From positions 163,095,580-163,159,579 of the forward strand of contig CM037877.1 of NCBI GenBank assembly GCA_021292165.1: a stretch of 64,000 bases of DNA, written 5' to 3'. The stretch comes from Shinisaurus crocodilurus (Eukaryota > Chordata > Lepidosauria > Squamata > Shinisauridae). Shown one piece after another: positions 44,053 through 56,279 of this stretch; within the stretch, counting starts at the first letter, position 1, and each line of letters begins with the position of its first letter. The translations under genes and the position numbers were made by a program. The notes below the pieces were generated by a model. That model had not been told where the DNA came from and searched no databases. It was given only the letters and a program-made list of their open reading frames with translations.

Positions 44053-44215
44053 ATAGATCAATAGATTATAGAGTTGGAAGGCGCCTACAAGGCCATCGAG
44101 TCCAACCCTCTGCTCAATGCAGGAAACTAAAGGAGAGGTCTCCCATCCAAGTAATAACCAGGCCTGACCCTGTTTAGCTTTCCACACTCAGACATGCTGA
44201 GCCAGCGTGAGCCAC
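44053..44215 (-). mobile_element. 5S rRNA-headed SINE with CR1-type tail (copy 2)
   Basis: Inverse of the element at 13399-13554 and clearly the same unit: on the minus strand it reads GTGGCTCACGCTGGCTCAGC, AAAGCTAAACAGGGTCAGGC, CTGGTTATTACTTGGATGGG, AGACC, then GGGTTGGACTCGATGGCCTT and the TCTATAATCTATTGATCTAT end. It starts and ends at the same positions as copy 1, which shows a defined mobile unit and not a chance hybrid. It lies next to the CR1 3' end at 43999. Confidence 0.87.
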
Positions 44216-44219
44216 AGGC

Positions 44220-45150
44220 CTGCTTGCTTATATGTTAGATGAAGGTAAAAATTTGCATTTGCTATCACTGAAGGAACACAATGGAAGTCAAGGAAAAGAA
44301 AAGCAAAGTGAGAAGGATGAGAGTTTTGTGTTCAGGATTACTTTCTATTTATCACTTTAAGGGCACCTTTGGAAAGGGAGCTGTATGTAAGACATGGAGT
44401 ATGTTGGTAAGAAAAGTGCCTGCCTGTTCTGTTGGTGCAGCCCAGACCTTTCTTCTACGCAGCTTTGAGCACGTGAGCCAACAAGACCCCATTCCCACAA
44501 TGGTGTTAATAAACAACCTCTATTCTAGATACATTTTCAATTTTCTGTTCTCCAGTTCTCTTGTTCATTTCTCCTAGGACCGGTTCACACATGCACATTA
44601 TTATTACATCATCTGCTAAATGAACACTGGCTGACTCGACTGAATATGTGAACTCCGTTCTTCGAAAGTGATGTTTGAGTTGATACGATATGGGAATTCT
44701 ATCTGTGGTGTTTAACCTGTGATGGCTCATTTGCCCATGCAAGTTGCCACAACGAGATGTCAAGTGATACTTGTGTATGTACTATTAACTGGCCCTGAAG
44801 ATATTTGGTTTATGGTTGTTGGCTCCTCTAACATATATGGTAAGATCTGAGATCATAGTAAGCGAGCTATCCTTTAGTGCCAGCTCTTGAAAAGCAATAT
44901 GTGCAAAGTGGGGTGGAAGTTTGAGAGAGGTGCAAGGATTAGGGGAAATTGTTAGTTTCTAGAGCGCCCCTTATTATAATTATACAGATCGGCAAAGTGA
45001 CCATTTATAAAGACAAGAGACCAGAGTAATTCATTACTGGCTGGACAGAAAACATTGCAGTCTGTGGTACATCCCCCTCCTCCACCTTGGAAAAGACATG
45101 CCGTGGTGGGAACAAAACTTTTGAAGAGGGGCAAAGCACACTTGGAGATC
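44220..45150. other. No gene seen
   Basis: Possible decayed GGTTCACAC-type fold-back near 44578-44770. No exon with recognisable product. Confidence 0.4.
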
Positions 45151-45162
45151 CATACTCTAAAG

Positions 45163-45297
45163 CAGTGTTCTCCAACCTTGGGTCCCCAGGTGTTTTTGGC
45201 CTACAACTCCCAGCATGCCCCAGCCAGCATAGCTGACTGGGGCATGCTGGGAGTTGTAGGCCAAAAACACCTGGGGACCCAAGGTTGGAGAACACTG
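45163..45297. mobile_element. hAT-type hairpin MITE with intact 8-bp duplication
   Basis: A 135-bp nearly perfect hairpin with CAGTGTTCTCCAACCTTGGG at one end and its complement at the other. Loop near CCAGCCAGCATAGCTGACTG. Exact direct repeats CTCTAAAG flank it (45155-45162, 45298-45305). It is longer than the 111-bp sister at 32819-32929, keeping more of the central arms. Confidence 0.94.
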
Positions 45298-45841
45298 CTC
45301 TAAAGAAACCATCTCACCTAGTGTAAAAAAGAAGGGGGGGGGAAAGGGTGCAAAAGTTCCCTTTTGTTCCATCTGGAACAGACAGTGACCTGTTGCTGGT
45401 GGTGTGTTCCATTTCCCTATTGCTTCTTTAGGTGCTTCCGTTGTTAACCAACCAACCAATTACATACCATTGGATTAAATGTGTTATTAAAGGATGCTTG
45501 CTGGAGCCCCAGATTACTAATTTGGGATGGAGAAATGGTTGACTTCGGGTACCAGTTAATTGTTCAGTTGACTGGCAGCCTTTTCTTTTTGGACTGAGTA
45601 AAATATTGTCAATGTTATTGTATGTGGCTGCCTACCTTTTTATTATATCATGGTGTCCTCTGAGAGGAAAAGCAGGAGTGAGGCCTCCTCACTGTCCAAT
45701 CTTAAAGGATTCACTCATACCTAGTTTTAGGAGGAGGTGTCCATTGCCCTCTCTGTTCCCAGTTAAGCGACAGTACCCAGCTTTTACTAGCCATGATGAT
45801 TAGGATCCATTCCAAAGAGTTAATGCAGGTACACACAGAGG

Positions 45842-46067
45842 GCAGTATCCAATGCTGGCATTCCGCCAGCACTAAACACGTTGCGCTAGTAGAAATGAAT
45901 GTTAGCACAATGGGGAGCTAGCGCTGGCTAGTGCAACCCCAGAAACTAGCCCCAAAATGAGCCCTTCTGCAATGATATAAATCAATGGAGCACTAATTTG
46001 GGCTCGTTTCCAGTTGTGCTAGTGTTTGTTTCTGTTAGTGCAGCAGCAGCATTGGATACTGCCCAAA
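45842..46067. mobile_element. Palindromic MITE, GGGCAGTATCC ends
   Basis: GGGCAGTATCCAATGCTGGC at left and CAGCATTGGATACTGCCC at right. The interior has GGGGAGCTAGCGCTGGCTAG and a partial inversion. Second member of the family at 9847-10127. Confidence 0.78.
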
Positions 46068-46649
46068 GATGTTACGTATACTAGTGGGATTTATGACTTT
46101 TGCCTTTTAACACCACACACACACACACACACTGTCACTATGCCTAATCGCAGACTGATCTAGTCAATTCCATTTCAAAAACCAGTTTCCATGTGGCAGC
46201 ACAGCATGTGTGACTGCTGTTTAGGAAATGCAACCCGTCTTGGGTATGTAGAGCTTGTGCAATTCTCTGGATCACAGTCTGTGTGTATTAACTGCAGGCA
46301 CCTCTGAATAGGAACACGGACTACGGGGGGCGAGAGGCAAGAAGCAAAGACACAAGCAGTTATCATGGTAGCACAGATCATGGAGGAATCAGGACTGCCA
46401 CCAAGTTCATCACATATATTTTTTTAATGAGGTTTGGACTTGTGCTCTGTAATGCTTCTGAGAGGAACTGGACTCTGGAATCTTCTAGAAAACAGTTGCA
46501 TTTCTAATTAGCATAATTATCTCTGTGCTTTGTTATTGTTCTAATAAATACTCGACTATTTGATGAATATTTGACCAGTTAATTGATTGACTTTGTGTTT
46601 TTTATTTATCTTTAGACCATACAAATGCCAACCCTAGAAAAACAGGATT

Positions 46650-46730
46650 AGTTTCCCCGACCTGGCTGGGGCTGATGGAAGCTGTAGTCCAACACACCTG
46701 GAGGGCCCCAGGTTGGGGAAGGCTGGATTA
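46650..46730. mobile_element. One arm of a hAT-type hairpin MITE
   Basis: TGGCTGGGGCTGATGGAAGC, TGTAGTCCAACACACCTGGA, GGGCCCCAGGTTGGGGAAGG. Related to 42631-42762; the other arm is absent. Confidence 0.55.
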
Positions 46731-47039
46731 TCCTCTCAAAAGACAGCTGCTTTTCCAAAGGGATCTATCTTCTTGAACAAGAGTGGATCCACTTAACTGA
46801 ATCTCTTCAAAAACAACTTTCCCTGCTGCATTGTCTTGAAATGTCTGGAAATCTCTCTTTGGCAGTAGCTGGGCTCCCATTTTGAGTTCACTTTTGCATT
46901 CCACAGATAAAATCTAACACCCACTGAAGGAAGGTGTAATATCAGATTGTCACAAAGATTTCGCCTTCCTGTACACAATGCTAGGGCTTCTTCTTCTTTT
47001 CCCCCCTCCCCCCCTTTTTTGAAAAATTGCTTTTATGAC

Positions 47040-47270
47040 TGATCACTCAACACCTTGTTGGCTCTGATTGCAGAAAATGCACCTTATAAATATATGATAA
47101 CCACCCTGTAATAGGGAGTGTGACAATTTACTTCACAGTGCGTTTCAGGCTGCTAATTGATCGTTTCAGTCCAGGGACTATGCAGAATAAATTACAGCCA
47201 TCAAAAGGATATCACAGTTCATTTTTTTGTTGAATGCTGCTGTGTCGCTTCATGTTCATCTTTTGTGGAA
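47040..47270. promoter_or_regulatory. Candidate conserved non-coding element
   Basis: Repeat-free stretch with TATAAATATATGATAACC, CTGCTAATTGATCGTTTCAG, AGAATAAATTACAGCCATCA and AAGGATATCAC. AT-rich with homeodomain- and nuclear-receptor-like words. No coding signal. Inference only. Confidence 0.33.
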
Positions 47271-47274
47271 TAAG

Positions 47275-48700
47275 CCACATTAACCCGATGTGCTGTGGCT
47301 CTACCGTTATTATTAGCTATACCTACACTACTATTCAGACAGATCTGCAAGTGGCCACAAGGGGGTGCTCAATTTGCATCCTTTAGCAAAAGCGGGAGCG
47401 CCCGCTTGCCGGTTAGCTGTATCCGGGTGAGTCTGAATCCCTATCTTTATAAGACTCTGGATATTTTGTAGAAGGGCAGGATTATACAAGGCAGTGACTA
47501 CTGGCTGCACTGTACTATTTTCCAAATTACCGGTAGCAGGAAAGAATTTTTTTTTTTAAAGAGATTTTTTTTCCTCTTCAATTTTTAATTCCTTCTTTAT
47601 TGAGTGATCGAAGAGCAGGCAGGTGGGTAAGAAAGTAATCCTGGGCTGCTAAGCCCTTTAAACTGTTAGAGGGAAACTGTTTTTGTTTCCTTTCAGTTCT
47701 CTTAAATATTTCTGCATAAATGGTATTTTTTTAAAAAAATACACCACTAAGTTATGACCTAAGGATGCTGGTTCAAACCAACCATATATATTTTCACAGA
47801 GCACGTGAATCTGATCTAGTACCCAAATAAAAAATGCCACAATGTGCTTCGTTTGTAGATATTTATGTGCCCCCCTCCTTGAAAAGAAAAGAAAAGAAAA
47901 AATAGCGTATTAAAAGGTAAACTATTATTTGTACAGAAGAACTAGCTCCTTTCTTTTAATTAAAAAGGTCTGAATTATTTATCTCTCAAAACTTGATGAG
48001 GAAATCATTCCTTTCTTAAATCACTAAATGGATGTGCGTGAAGTATTGTTTCAAATGGTAGTTAAGTTTATGGGGTGAGGGCCGCCTTTAGTGTATCATT
48101 CATCCCTGTCGTTGAAGGGATGGACGAGAGCTGGGTTTAGACGAACTGTTCTGTCTGTCAACGGACGATGAGGAGAGTTTTTGAACAGCTAGAGATGATG
48201 AGGTCTACCAATAAATATTTCAGACATTGGTTTGGGCAGCCTTGCAAGGACCTGAAAAGACAGAGGTCTTCCATCAGTTAGAAAAAGAGAGAGGTGTTTA
48301 CCTTCAGCAGAAATCATCTCTCTCCTCTATAGAGAGGATTTCTCTCTATAGCTTGGGCTAAGTTAATCAGTTGTTAAAGCATAAGTTACTAAGCATAAGC
48401 ATACAACCTAAGTTTCTCTACCAGCAAATTCACCTGCACGTTTTGTCTTCCTTCCAGCACCTACTCCCTGTCTCATGATCACATCGAGGCAAATCTGTTG
48501 TAAAGGTGATTGCACCTGATCCTGTACACTTTGGGGGAGAGAAGTAGTGCTTGAATTATGGGGGACCATGTGTGTGCGTGTGCGTATTGATCCCCAGCTC
48601 CTTTGGACAGCACGAAAGGGAAGATAACCTTAGCAGCGGGATGGGGGCACATACACTGTATTTTGAGCACAGTTATCTGAGCAGCAGGATAGGTCCAGTG
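47275..48700. other. No gene seen
   Basis: Unique sequence, with short poly(A/T) runs near 47545-47570. No exon recognised. Confidence 0.4.
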
Positions 48701-48723
48701 TGTGCGGAGAATTTCAACACATT

Positions 48724-48856
48724 GGGTTGGTCGAGGCTTAGTTATGCTTAGAGTTGCCCCACTGAAATCAATGGGACAAGTTAGGCATGGCTGACTTAAA
48801 TCCCATGGATATCAATGGGACTTCTCTATGTATGTCTACGTCTGGCTCCAACCCAT
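48724..48856. mobile_element. Palindromic MITE, TAGTCATGCTTA type
   Basis: GGGTTGGTCGAGGCTTAGTT at left; CTATGTATGTCTACGTCTGG and CTCCAACCC at right. The central CTGAAATCAATGGGACAAG is repeated inverted. Same family as 29866-30000. Confidence 0.75.
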
Positions 48857-48869
48857 TCAGTAGATGCCC

Positions 48870-51180
48870 AGATATAAGAATGTCTGAGCTGGCAGAGATA
48901 ATCCATAATGCACCGACACTTCTTCATGTTTTACTCACACGACACTCTCATTGACTTAGTGTTAACATTTACTTCAGTCAAAAGACCGCTGTTATCTGTA
49001 TGTATTGCCAAGATACACAATTCCATCTCTGATTATTCATGCTGTGCTAATGAGAAATTATCCTTCTCTGGAATGCAAGAACCTCCAGGGCACTGGTTTC
49101 AGGTTTTTTGTCAGTAAAATGTCCTGAAGATTAAAGGAACTATATCCATATAATTTTGCACTCGTCAAATCTGTGTCTACACTTTGTGTACAAGTGTAAT
49201 GAGACTGGTTTGGAGAAGAGAGAAATGTAGAAATCTGACTGGTGATTGTATTCCCCCCCCCCCACACACACACACACAGAGAAGGGAGGTATTTTGATGC
49301 ATTGTCGGGGAAGCTGTACACGCCTGTGTGTTTTGCATCTTGCTGTCATTTTCATGATATCTATGTGTATATAAATATTGGCACAGTATAGTTTTAAATC
49401 CAGAATCTTCTTGTATGGGCATACATTTATATTAGTTGAATAGTAAATTACACCTAGGTAATACGACAGATCAAGACTTGGGTATTTGCAATTCTTACTG
49501 TTAAGGATTGGTGAGCACATTGGTATAATTGAGCGGGAAAGAGATACATTCACGTCCCCTTATTTTATTAATTAATTGGTGAACCTGCATTGTTGCTGAG
49601 TGAAAATAGCCTCCTGAAATTCTCCACCCTATTTGCAGGCAGCAAAATTGGAGGACACCATTGAGCCAAATATTCTCCATGGGGAGGAGAAAATTCTACA
49701 GCAATTTCTTGGTAGGCGGAGCTTGTCATTAGCAGTGGCATGGCTTTTTGCTTTTTTGCTTTTTTTTTTTGGCAGCAACTGTGTTGGCAGCCTGGCAACC
49801 ATTTTGCATCCCCCACAATGCCCCAAACTTAGCTTTGAATTATGGGGGGGGGGGGAATGGTGGCTACCACACACAGGAAGGGAGAAAATATTCAAATACT
49901 ATTCAGGCAATGACCCTCTTTTTTGAGGAGGGAGCCAAAAAGAAAAAGTTAAGAGACTTTTCTTAGAAAATTTCTGATGAACAAATCGCTCAGCTCTAAA
50001 ATTCTGACAGCCCAATCACCAGAAATGTGTCCTGCAAACAAACAAACAAAAAACATACAATCCTATTCACCCAGTCCTCCCCCTACAAATATCTTTACCC
50101 TAAAATGGTGTCCCAGACACATGAAAATTGTTTTATTTCTCTTTATCTCACCTTCCCTGACCTGACCAAAGAAAGGAGAGTTTATAATGTCTGTAGTTTT
50201 ATTCTAGTGCTGAACTGCACATAGTGAAAAAAGTCTTCCTAATGTTTAATTTGAGTCTTACTCCCTGGAGTTTAAAACCATAGTTTTCAGGTCTTTAGCT
50301 TCTCTTCTAGTTGAGAAAAATGGAAATTGAATTTTCTTTAGCATTGGAAGTAGACTTTCCCCCCTGCATTTTTCTCCTCCCTTGTTTTTGACCCAAATAT
50401 TGCATACAAGCTTGGGGGACATCTGAAACATTTTAATAATCTGTAATTCTGATAAATAGATGTGCCATATTTACAAAAAAGGTCACAGTGACATGGCATT
50501 GCTTATGAGACACAAGGGCATGTCTACTATACTACCTTGGGAGATATAGTTTCATGTATATGCTAGGGATCTCTAGCAAAACATTCTCAGCACTCTTGCA
50601 AAACTACAATTCCAAGTTTCTCCTTGGGGAAGCCATGACGATGAAAATGGGTTTCAGCCCCATTTAAATTGGTGGTACAGATGTACAGAATATTCCCTTC
50701 CTCCAAGGGTGTACTAAAACTCTGGCCCAAGTTTATCTTTTAGAAGGTATATGCAATCTTTAAAGATGATAGATAGATTAGATAGATAGATAGATAGATA
50801 GATAGATGTTTGGTGGCTGGACATGAGTGCAGTTTTGTATTAACAGTGTGTTAATTAAAAAATCTATATTGAAAGCACAATTTCATACATGCTTTTTAAC
50901 TCTACTGCTACTTTCCCTGCACATCTTTAATGATGTGGTGGATCAAATGTAAAATAAGTACATAACATTTGTACCGCTTTGGAAGATGGATATACAAGGG
51001 CAGTTGTATCTAGAGACAACAATAAATGTATAAATAAACATCAGCAATATTCTCTTGCCACTTTCTCTTCTAAGTTCTCTTAATTCCCCCTGTTGCTTTC
51101 AGCAATTTTGTAAAACTATTCAGTGAGTAATTAAAATTAAGCCCCCCCCCCCCACACACACATTATATATACACATGAAT
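48870..51180. other. No gene seen; microsatellites
   Basis: Short (CA)n tracts at 49263-49278 and a GATA tract at 50768-50806. No exon recognised. A pyrimidine-rich stretch at 49740-49780 is a homopolymer. Confidence 0.4.
50768..50806. repeat. (GATA)n microsatellite
   Basis: About nine GATA/TAGA units. Confidence 0.95.
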
Positions 51181-51188
51181 CTCTCTGG

Positions 51189-51284
51189 CTGTAATCCTGC
51201 TACATTCATTTACCTGGGAGTAAGTCCCATTAAACTCAATGAGGTTTAATTCTGAGTAAACATATAGGGTTGCACTGTAAGATG
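51189..51284. mobile_element. Palindromic MITE, GTAATCCTG...TTACTCCCAGG type
   Basis: ACCTGGGAGTAAGTCCCATT and its partial inverse (TTAATTCTGAGTAAACATA) flank a CATTAAACTCAATGAGG core. A related copy is at 54580-54665. The AAGTCCCATTGAACTCAATG type is common in reptiles. Confidence 0.68.
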
Positions 51285-51370
51285 CTTTACTAGGAACTCC
51301 AAAGATCCAAGGAATGGCACACCCCCCCTTTTTTTCTTTTCTGTTTTTAAAGCACTGGCAATAAAACCTG

Positions 51371-51626
51371 TTGGATTGGATCTAGGATCTGCCTTCCATG
51401 ACAGGAAGGGCTCCGCTTGCCCCTTCCTGTCATGGAAAAAGTCCCTCCACTTGATTTGTGCCCCTCCGCCGTCCCTCATACCACCGCTTACCCCATTTAA
51501 CAAGCTCTCCTGATCCTCTGTGAAGCATTTTCAGGGGGCTGGAGAGACTGTCATGGGAAGGAGGGGGCAGGGGAGTCTGCTTCTGCCAGCGCAGCTGATC
51601 AGCGTAAATCTGGATTCAACCCTTTC
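51371..51626. mobile_element. MITE, GGGTTGGATCCAG type, inverted
   Basis: Starts TTGGATTGGATCTAGGATCT and ends GATCAGCGTAAATCTGGATT, CAACCC. It has the inverse of the CTGAAAATGCTACACAG core (GTGAAGCATTTTCAGGGGGC). Third copy of the family. It carries an additional local hairpin GCCCCTTCCTGTCATGG / CCATGACAGGAAGGGC. Confidence 0.75.
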
Positions 51627-51850
51627 AGTCCTGGGGGTGGGGGGAGGGGAATTGATGTTTCCTGGAAAGCAGAACTAAACCTGACTGATCATATTCACAG
51701 TGGTTCCAAAGGTCTAGTAACCAGTCTTCATGGGGCTGGATGACACGCCGTGCAAAACAAACAAATCCATGTACACAGAAAAATAGATGTGAGCGAGAAG
51801 AGTTCTAGCTTAGGCTTCTCTGCAACATGCTAGTTTTCTATGTGAAGGGG

Positions 51851-51890
51851 TTATTTATTTATTTATTTATTTATTTATTTCTCTCAATAG
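51851..51890. repeat. (ATTT)n run
   Basis: About nine TTTA units. Possibly the tail of a decayed minus-strand SINE. Confidence 0.85.
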
Positions 51891-52419
51891 TTCCCAAGAA
51901 TTCTGCATTAGTTTTTCATTTTGAAAGCCATCCCTCCCACACAGATTGGCCAGTGTATTCTGTGGTCATTCTCTGTAATTACAAAAATTGGAAGTGGATG
52001 CCGAATTTAGCATCCAGAGAATTTTTTTTTAAAGTTTCTAGTCCTTAAGGCTATGAAGGCAGGCTTGAAAGTAGTATAGACAAATGCCTGTTGAAACCAC
52101 AGCAGGACTGGCAGTTTCAGTGCTTATTGTAGCTCTTCTTTCTGCCTCTGCCTCACAAATAGCAGAACAACTTATGCAAAATAAGCAAGGATATGCAAGC
52201 GTACATAACTTACCGTATACAGGTTGTAGAATTTAGCTTTTCTTGACTCACCACACAGTATACAGAGTTTAGGTCATAGGGGCATTCTATCAGCAAGAGA
52301 GGGATGCACAGAGAATCCCTGGCCCTCTAGAAAGTTCCGGAGAAGGTGTCATTGAGACACAGATTTCACCTTTGCTTCGCTGCCAGTCTTTCCATCCCAC
52401 AAATTGGCTGCCCTGGCGA

Positions 52420-52625
52420 CGCCTGTTGTCCATTGTGGGGTGTCTCATGCCGGCAAAAGTAAGCCAGTGTGGTGAGTTGTTTTTCTGAGAGTTATCTAAA
52501 GAACGTGGATGTACGGAGAAACGGCTGATGGGAGCTAATTGCTTTAATTGGCCACCACTCCATTAAAATTTCTTTTTGTAATTACAGGATTTTTTTTAAA
52601 AAAAATCTCTTACGTGAGAAGGCAA
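52420..52625. promoter_or_regulatory. Candidate conserved non-coding element
   Basis: Contains GGCGACGCCTGTTGTCCATT, AGCTAATTGCTTTAATTGGC and TTTGTAATTACAGG: homeodomain-like TAATT cores and a clear CCATTGTGG (SOX-like) word. No repeat or frame was found. Inference only. Confidence 0.33.
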
Positions 52626-52639
52626 TTTCATTCCCCCAC

Positions 52640-54570
52640 CCCCTGGAGCAAAGATGGGGAGATGTTTCCGGCACTTCCAAATAAATTATTCAGGCTTCTT
52701 GCTCTCTCTCCTCACCCCCCCATCTCTCATGTATGTAAATTCCCCTCCAGCCCTCGTATTAAGGCATAGAGAGCCCCCAGCCTGCGTCTCCTCTTCCCTC
52801 CTGAGGCAGAGTGCGGCCTCCATGGGGGGCTAGCTGAGGGAACATGTCTGACAGCATTCTCCTACCACCACCAAGGCCTGTATCATGCAACAGCTCCTTC
52901 TAATGGGAATGGTTCGTTGACCTATTATTGAAGAGCTCCTCGAAGGTGGAGGCCTGTTTGGTTCCCCACAGCTGCCCCAGAGGCTGCTGTTGTGCTCTCC
53001 ACTTTGTGGGAGCGCTTTCTCAGCTATGGCTGCCATCCAGCCAAATAGTTCTGTTTTAGCGTCTTGGATGTGTGCGCCTCGGTGTGCACACGCGTGTGGC
53101 TGTATTCCCACTCCTTCTACTAGCAGATTTAGTGAATTCAGCCCAACTCCAACAGCTGGGTCAGCAGCTACGCCTGTCATTTTCTATCATTTACACGAAA
53201 GCTATTAAAAAAAAGGGGTGTCCCTGTAGGACAAAGTATTTTCCGCTCTCAACTGGGCAGAGAGGTGTGTGTGTGTTGACGATAACAGGGGCTGAAACTA
53301 GGGGAGCTGAGATCGAGCACTGTCTGCCAGGAAAGGGAGATTTGGGGTACATCTAATGTGGGAGAGTGCAAAGAGTGCATAAAGCATGATGTTGCAGCAT
53401 GGCTGAAAGTGAAACAAGCATGTGTGAGAACAGCCAAGGCCTGCATAATAGAGATAGGAAAAAAGGGCTTCACAAAATGGGAAGCATCTTAAAGCAATGT
53501 GTGGGGTATAAGTCTGTTCCTCCACCCCTCATTTCAGTTTGTGGCATTCTCTTATTGGAATGGTACATTTCACACACTATATTCCGTGTGTGTGTGCGTG
53601 TGTGTGTGTGTGTGTGCGGAAATTTGGTAACAAACCCGAATAATGAACAGTGCTGTTACCAATTTTTGGCTCTCCGGGCCAACTTCTGGATATGCAAAGA
53701 ATCCGTACAGCTTTGCATAACTTGGTTCTTTACACCCTGATTAAAAACAAACATGAAACAAAATCCAGGGCTATGCATGAATCCTGACGTCTCCCACACA
53801 ACCCCGCTTGTGCTGATTCTGATGAGAAAACACAGTTTCCTTATTACAAAGGAAGAAGTAAAGAGCAGCTGGAAGGAAATATTGCTTTGGAAGCTCTGCG
53901 ACTTATTTTTATTTGTAAAGATTTATGAACAGAAGAAGAAGGTAAAGTTTAATACTTCACAGAAGATGACTGTGGCAAAAGGGACACTAACAAAAGAAAC
54001 CAACTGAATAGCAAATACACTTTATGTGAGGGGAATTATTCTTTAAGCACAATGAATAAGAGACATAGCAATCATACGTCCAACTCGGTTGCTTTCTGAT
54101 TGGGACGCAAGGGTGAGATCTTGCTAACAACACGCAGATCTGTATATTTAATTGCGACCCGGTTGTATGTTCCTGTTGAGGGAGGATGTAGATGACAAGT
54201 GATATATATATATATATATAGTTGACAAAACCAGGAAGGAAATAACTGACAGATGAAAAGACAGCCAATGCTGAGCTAACAGGCAAACACATCAGTACAA
54301 AGTCACCTGCTTTCTGTGGGGAGCAGGAGTTTGTTTTTATTCTGCATCTCCAGAGTTTTATTGACTGTCTGTGTGATGGGCACAGGAGAGAGAAAAAGGG
54401 AAGAGCTAATGCACCCAGTTTAGGATATAAACATGCAGATGAGATCAGAGATCTGACACCATGTTTCACGCAGGACTTTAAACAGAGGAATAAAAGAGGC
54501 ATTATCCCACTGTGGAAAAGGGAAACAAAGAGGGGGAAAGATGGTGTCATTAAAATGAAAATAAAATTAA
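52640..54570. other. No gene seen; a TG microsatellite
   Basis: (TG)n at 53586-53618 and (TA)n at 54205-54222. Open frames here lack recognisable domains. Confidence 0.4.
53586..53618. repeat. (GT)n microsatellite
   Basis: GT units interrupted by GC. Confidence 0.9.
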
Positions 54571-54579
54571 AAAACAATT

Positions 54580-54665
54580 GCAGCCTGATCCTATACAGGT
54601 TTACTCAGAGGACCCACTCAGTTCAATGAGACTTTCTGCCAAATGCATGTACAGGATTGCAGCCT
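54580..54665. mobile_element. Palindromic MITE, GCAGCCTGATCCTATAC ends
   Basis: GCAGCCTGATCCTATACAGG on the left and ATGTACAGGATTGCAGCCTG on the right are inverted; TTTACTCAGAGGACCCACTC and AGTTCAATGAGACTTTCTGC lie inside. Related to 51189-51284. Confidence 0.75.
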
Positions 54666-54769
54666 GAAAGCCTTTTGCATATAAAATTTATGTTTCCTAT
54701 CTTCTAATATAAAAAGGTTATCCATATATCCTATGACACAGCTGCTTTGGGTATGTAATGCATCACCTA

Positions 54770-55585
54770 CCTCCATACGTGCCATGTTAAGATCATTGGT
54801 GGAGGACCTTTTGCTTGCGTCCTCGCCATCTGAAGTGAGGCAGGTGGCTATGAGGGGGGTGGGTCTTCTCAGTGATGGCACCCCAATTATGGTATTTCCT
54901 CCCCAGTGAGGCCTGCCTGGCATGTGGTGGCCACTTGCGCATTGCCAAGAAAGAGGGCATGGTGGATTTGTATAAAATTTGTTGATATGTTGATTTGTAT
55001 CAAATTTGCATATGTTAATTTCCAAATTTGGAAAGAATTACTATAATTTAAATGGAACTACAATACAACTCATCATAGTGGAGTACGCTGTGACCAGGTG
55101 ACCGGTGGGCCTGCAAGCTCAGACTGCTATCCAGATGCTAACAACTGTCGATGGGCAATTTCAAGGCCCCTGCTGGCTCTCCCTTCTTAGGGTTCTTTAT
55201 ATTTAAACCGGACAGTCCTTCAAACAGAGGAAGCCTTCAAAATAAGGGACTGTCCGCTGATAGCCCTTCAAATAGAGGACTGTCTTCTGTAAAGTGAGAC
55301 ACGGCTGCCTGAGCCTAAGCACATAATTTGTTGTTTGGCACTAGGCAAAGGCCTTTTGATGTTTATTTCCCCAGGTCTTTTAGATTTAATTTTAGCTCTT
55401 CTGATTCTTTTCCTTTGGCTTTTAATATCTTGTTGACTTTGAGTCTTTGTGCTTTATGGTTGATTTGTATCCTCTGTATTTTAATTGTTTTTGTAGTTTT
55501 TGTAGTTTAATTGTACTTTTATGTAAACTGCCCTGGGAATTTCTATTCAAGGGCAGTATAGACATCTCTATAATAAATAATAGCC
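54770..55585 (+). mobile_element. L2-like LINE 3' fragment, split by a MITE
   Basis: GCCATCTGAAGTGAGGCAGG, TCTTCTCAGTGATGGCACCC and CAATTATGGTATTTCCTCCC match the C-terminal coding region of the 4.3-7.5 kb element; after the MITE (54930-55302) follows the AT-rich 3' UTR with TATGTAAACTGCCCTGGGAA, AAGGGCAGTATAGACATCTC and ATAATAAATAATA. Confidence 0.72.
54930..55302. mobile_element. GGTGGCCAC-ended repeat, copy 1
   Basis: Begins GTGGTGGCCACTTGCGCATT; contains GTGACCAGGTGACCGGTGGG, GGACAGTCCTTCAAACAGAG and CCCTTCAAATAGAGGACTGT. Shared with 56893-57284 and, inverted, 58873-59216. It lies within an L2-like relic, so it moved independently. No coding. Confidence 0.72.
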
Positions 55586-55599
55586 AAGATTAGTAGAGT

Positions 55600-56270
55600 T
55601 ATAGTCCTTCTCTTATTTTATAGCGGGCTCCATCCTGAAGGCACGGAGCCAGTAACAATAATTAAAAGCGTAAAATATTGCATTAAAATCCAGTGAAATC
55701 CATTTAAAAGCTAAAAACATAATGTTAAACATTATAATGTCAAAACCTCCACTTACTGCCTTTAAGCCCTGTGCCCCCAAAGCTAGCCCAAATAGACAGG
55801 TATCCCAATGCCTCCAAAATATCATAACTCCCAAGATAACACTCACACAAGAGACAGATTTGCTTTGTGGGAGTGCTGTTTGTGCTAGAGAGTATATATA
55901 CACATGCATTATTAGCTAAGTCAGTTTCAGTTTACCTACCTGTGCCATGTGTGGATATGTGTACATGAATGTAGTACACACATTATATGCGTAAGCCATA
56001 TCATTCCCTCTATTTCCAGTGTTCACGATCTGAGTGCCGTTGCTTATGGAGTCAAAAGGGAACCACTCACACACAAGAGGAAGGCATCAGTAGGCTTGGG
56101 GGAATCCCAGGTTTGCGGAAGTATTAAAAAAACCCTTTAGGGTGGGGGGGGGAAACCACCCAAAGGGGACAACCTCAAACAGCCCTATTAGGACTGAGCA
56201 AGCTCACTGGCCACGGAATGCTGGCTGTTGGGAAACCGGGGGGGGGGGAGGAGGAGTGGAGGAAGAATGT
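55600..56270. other. No gene seen
   Basis: Some AT-rich and G-rich runs (56144-56152, 56239-56249). No exon recognised. Confidence 0.4.
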
Positions 56271-56279
56271 AATGGAGTA

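Noticed and set aside
53987..54577. Minus-strand frame of 196 codons, hydrophobic
   Set aside because: No recognisable family, includes an (AT)n tract read as YIYIYIS and overlaps a T-rich region; chance frame is more likely.
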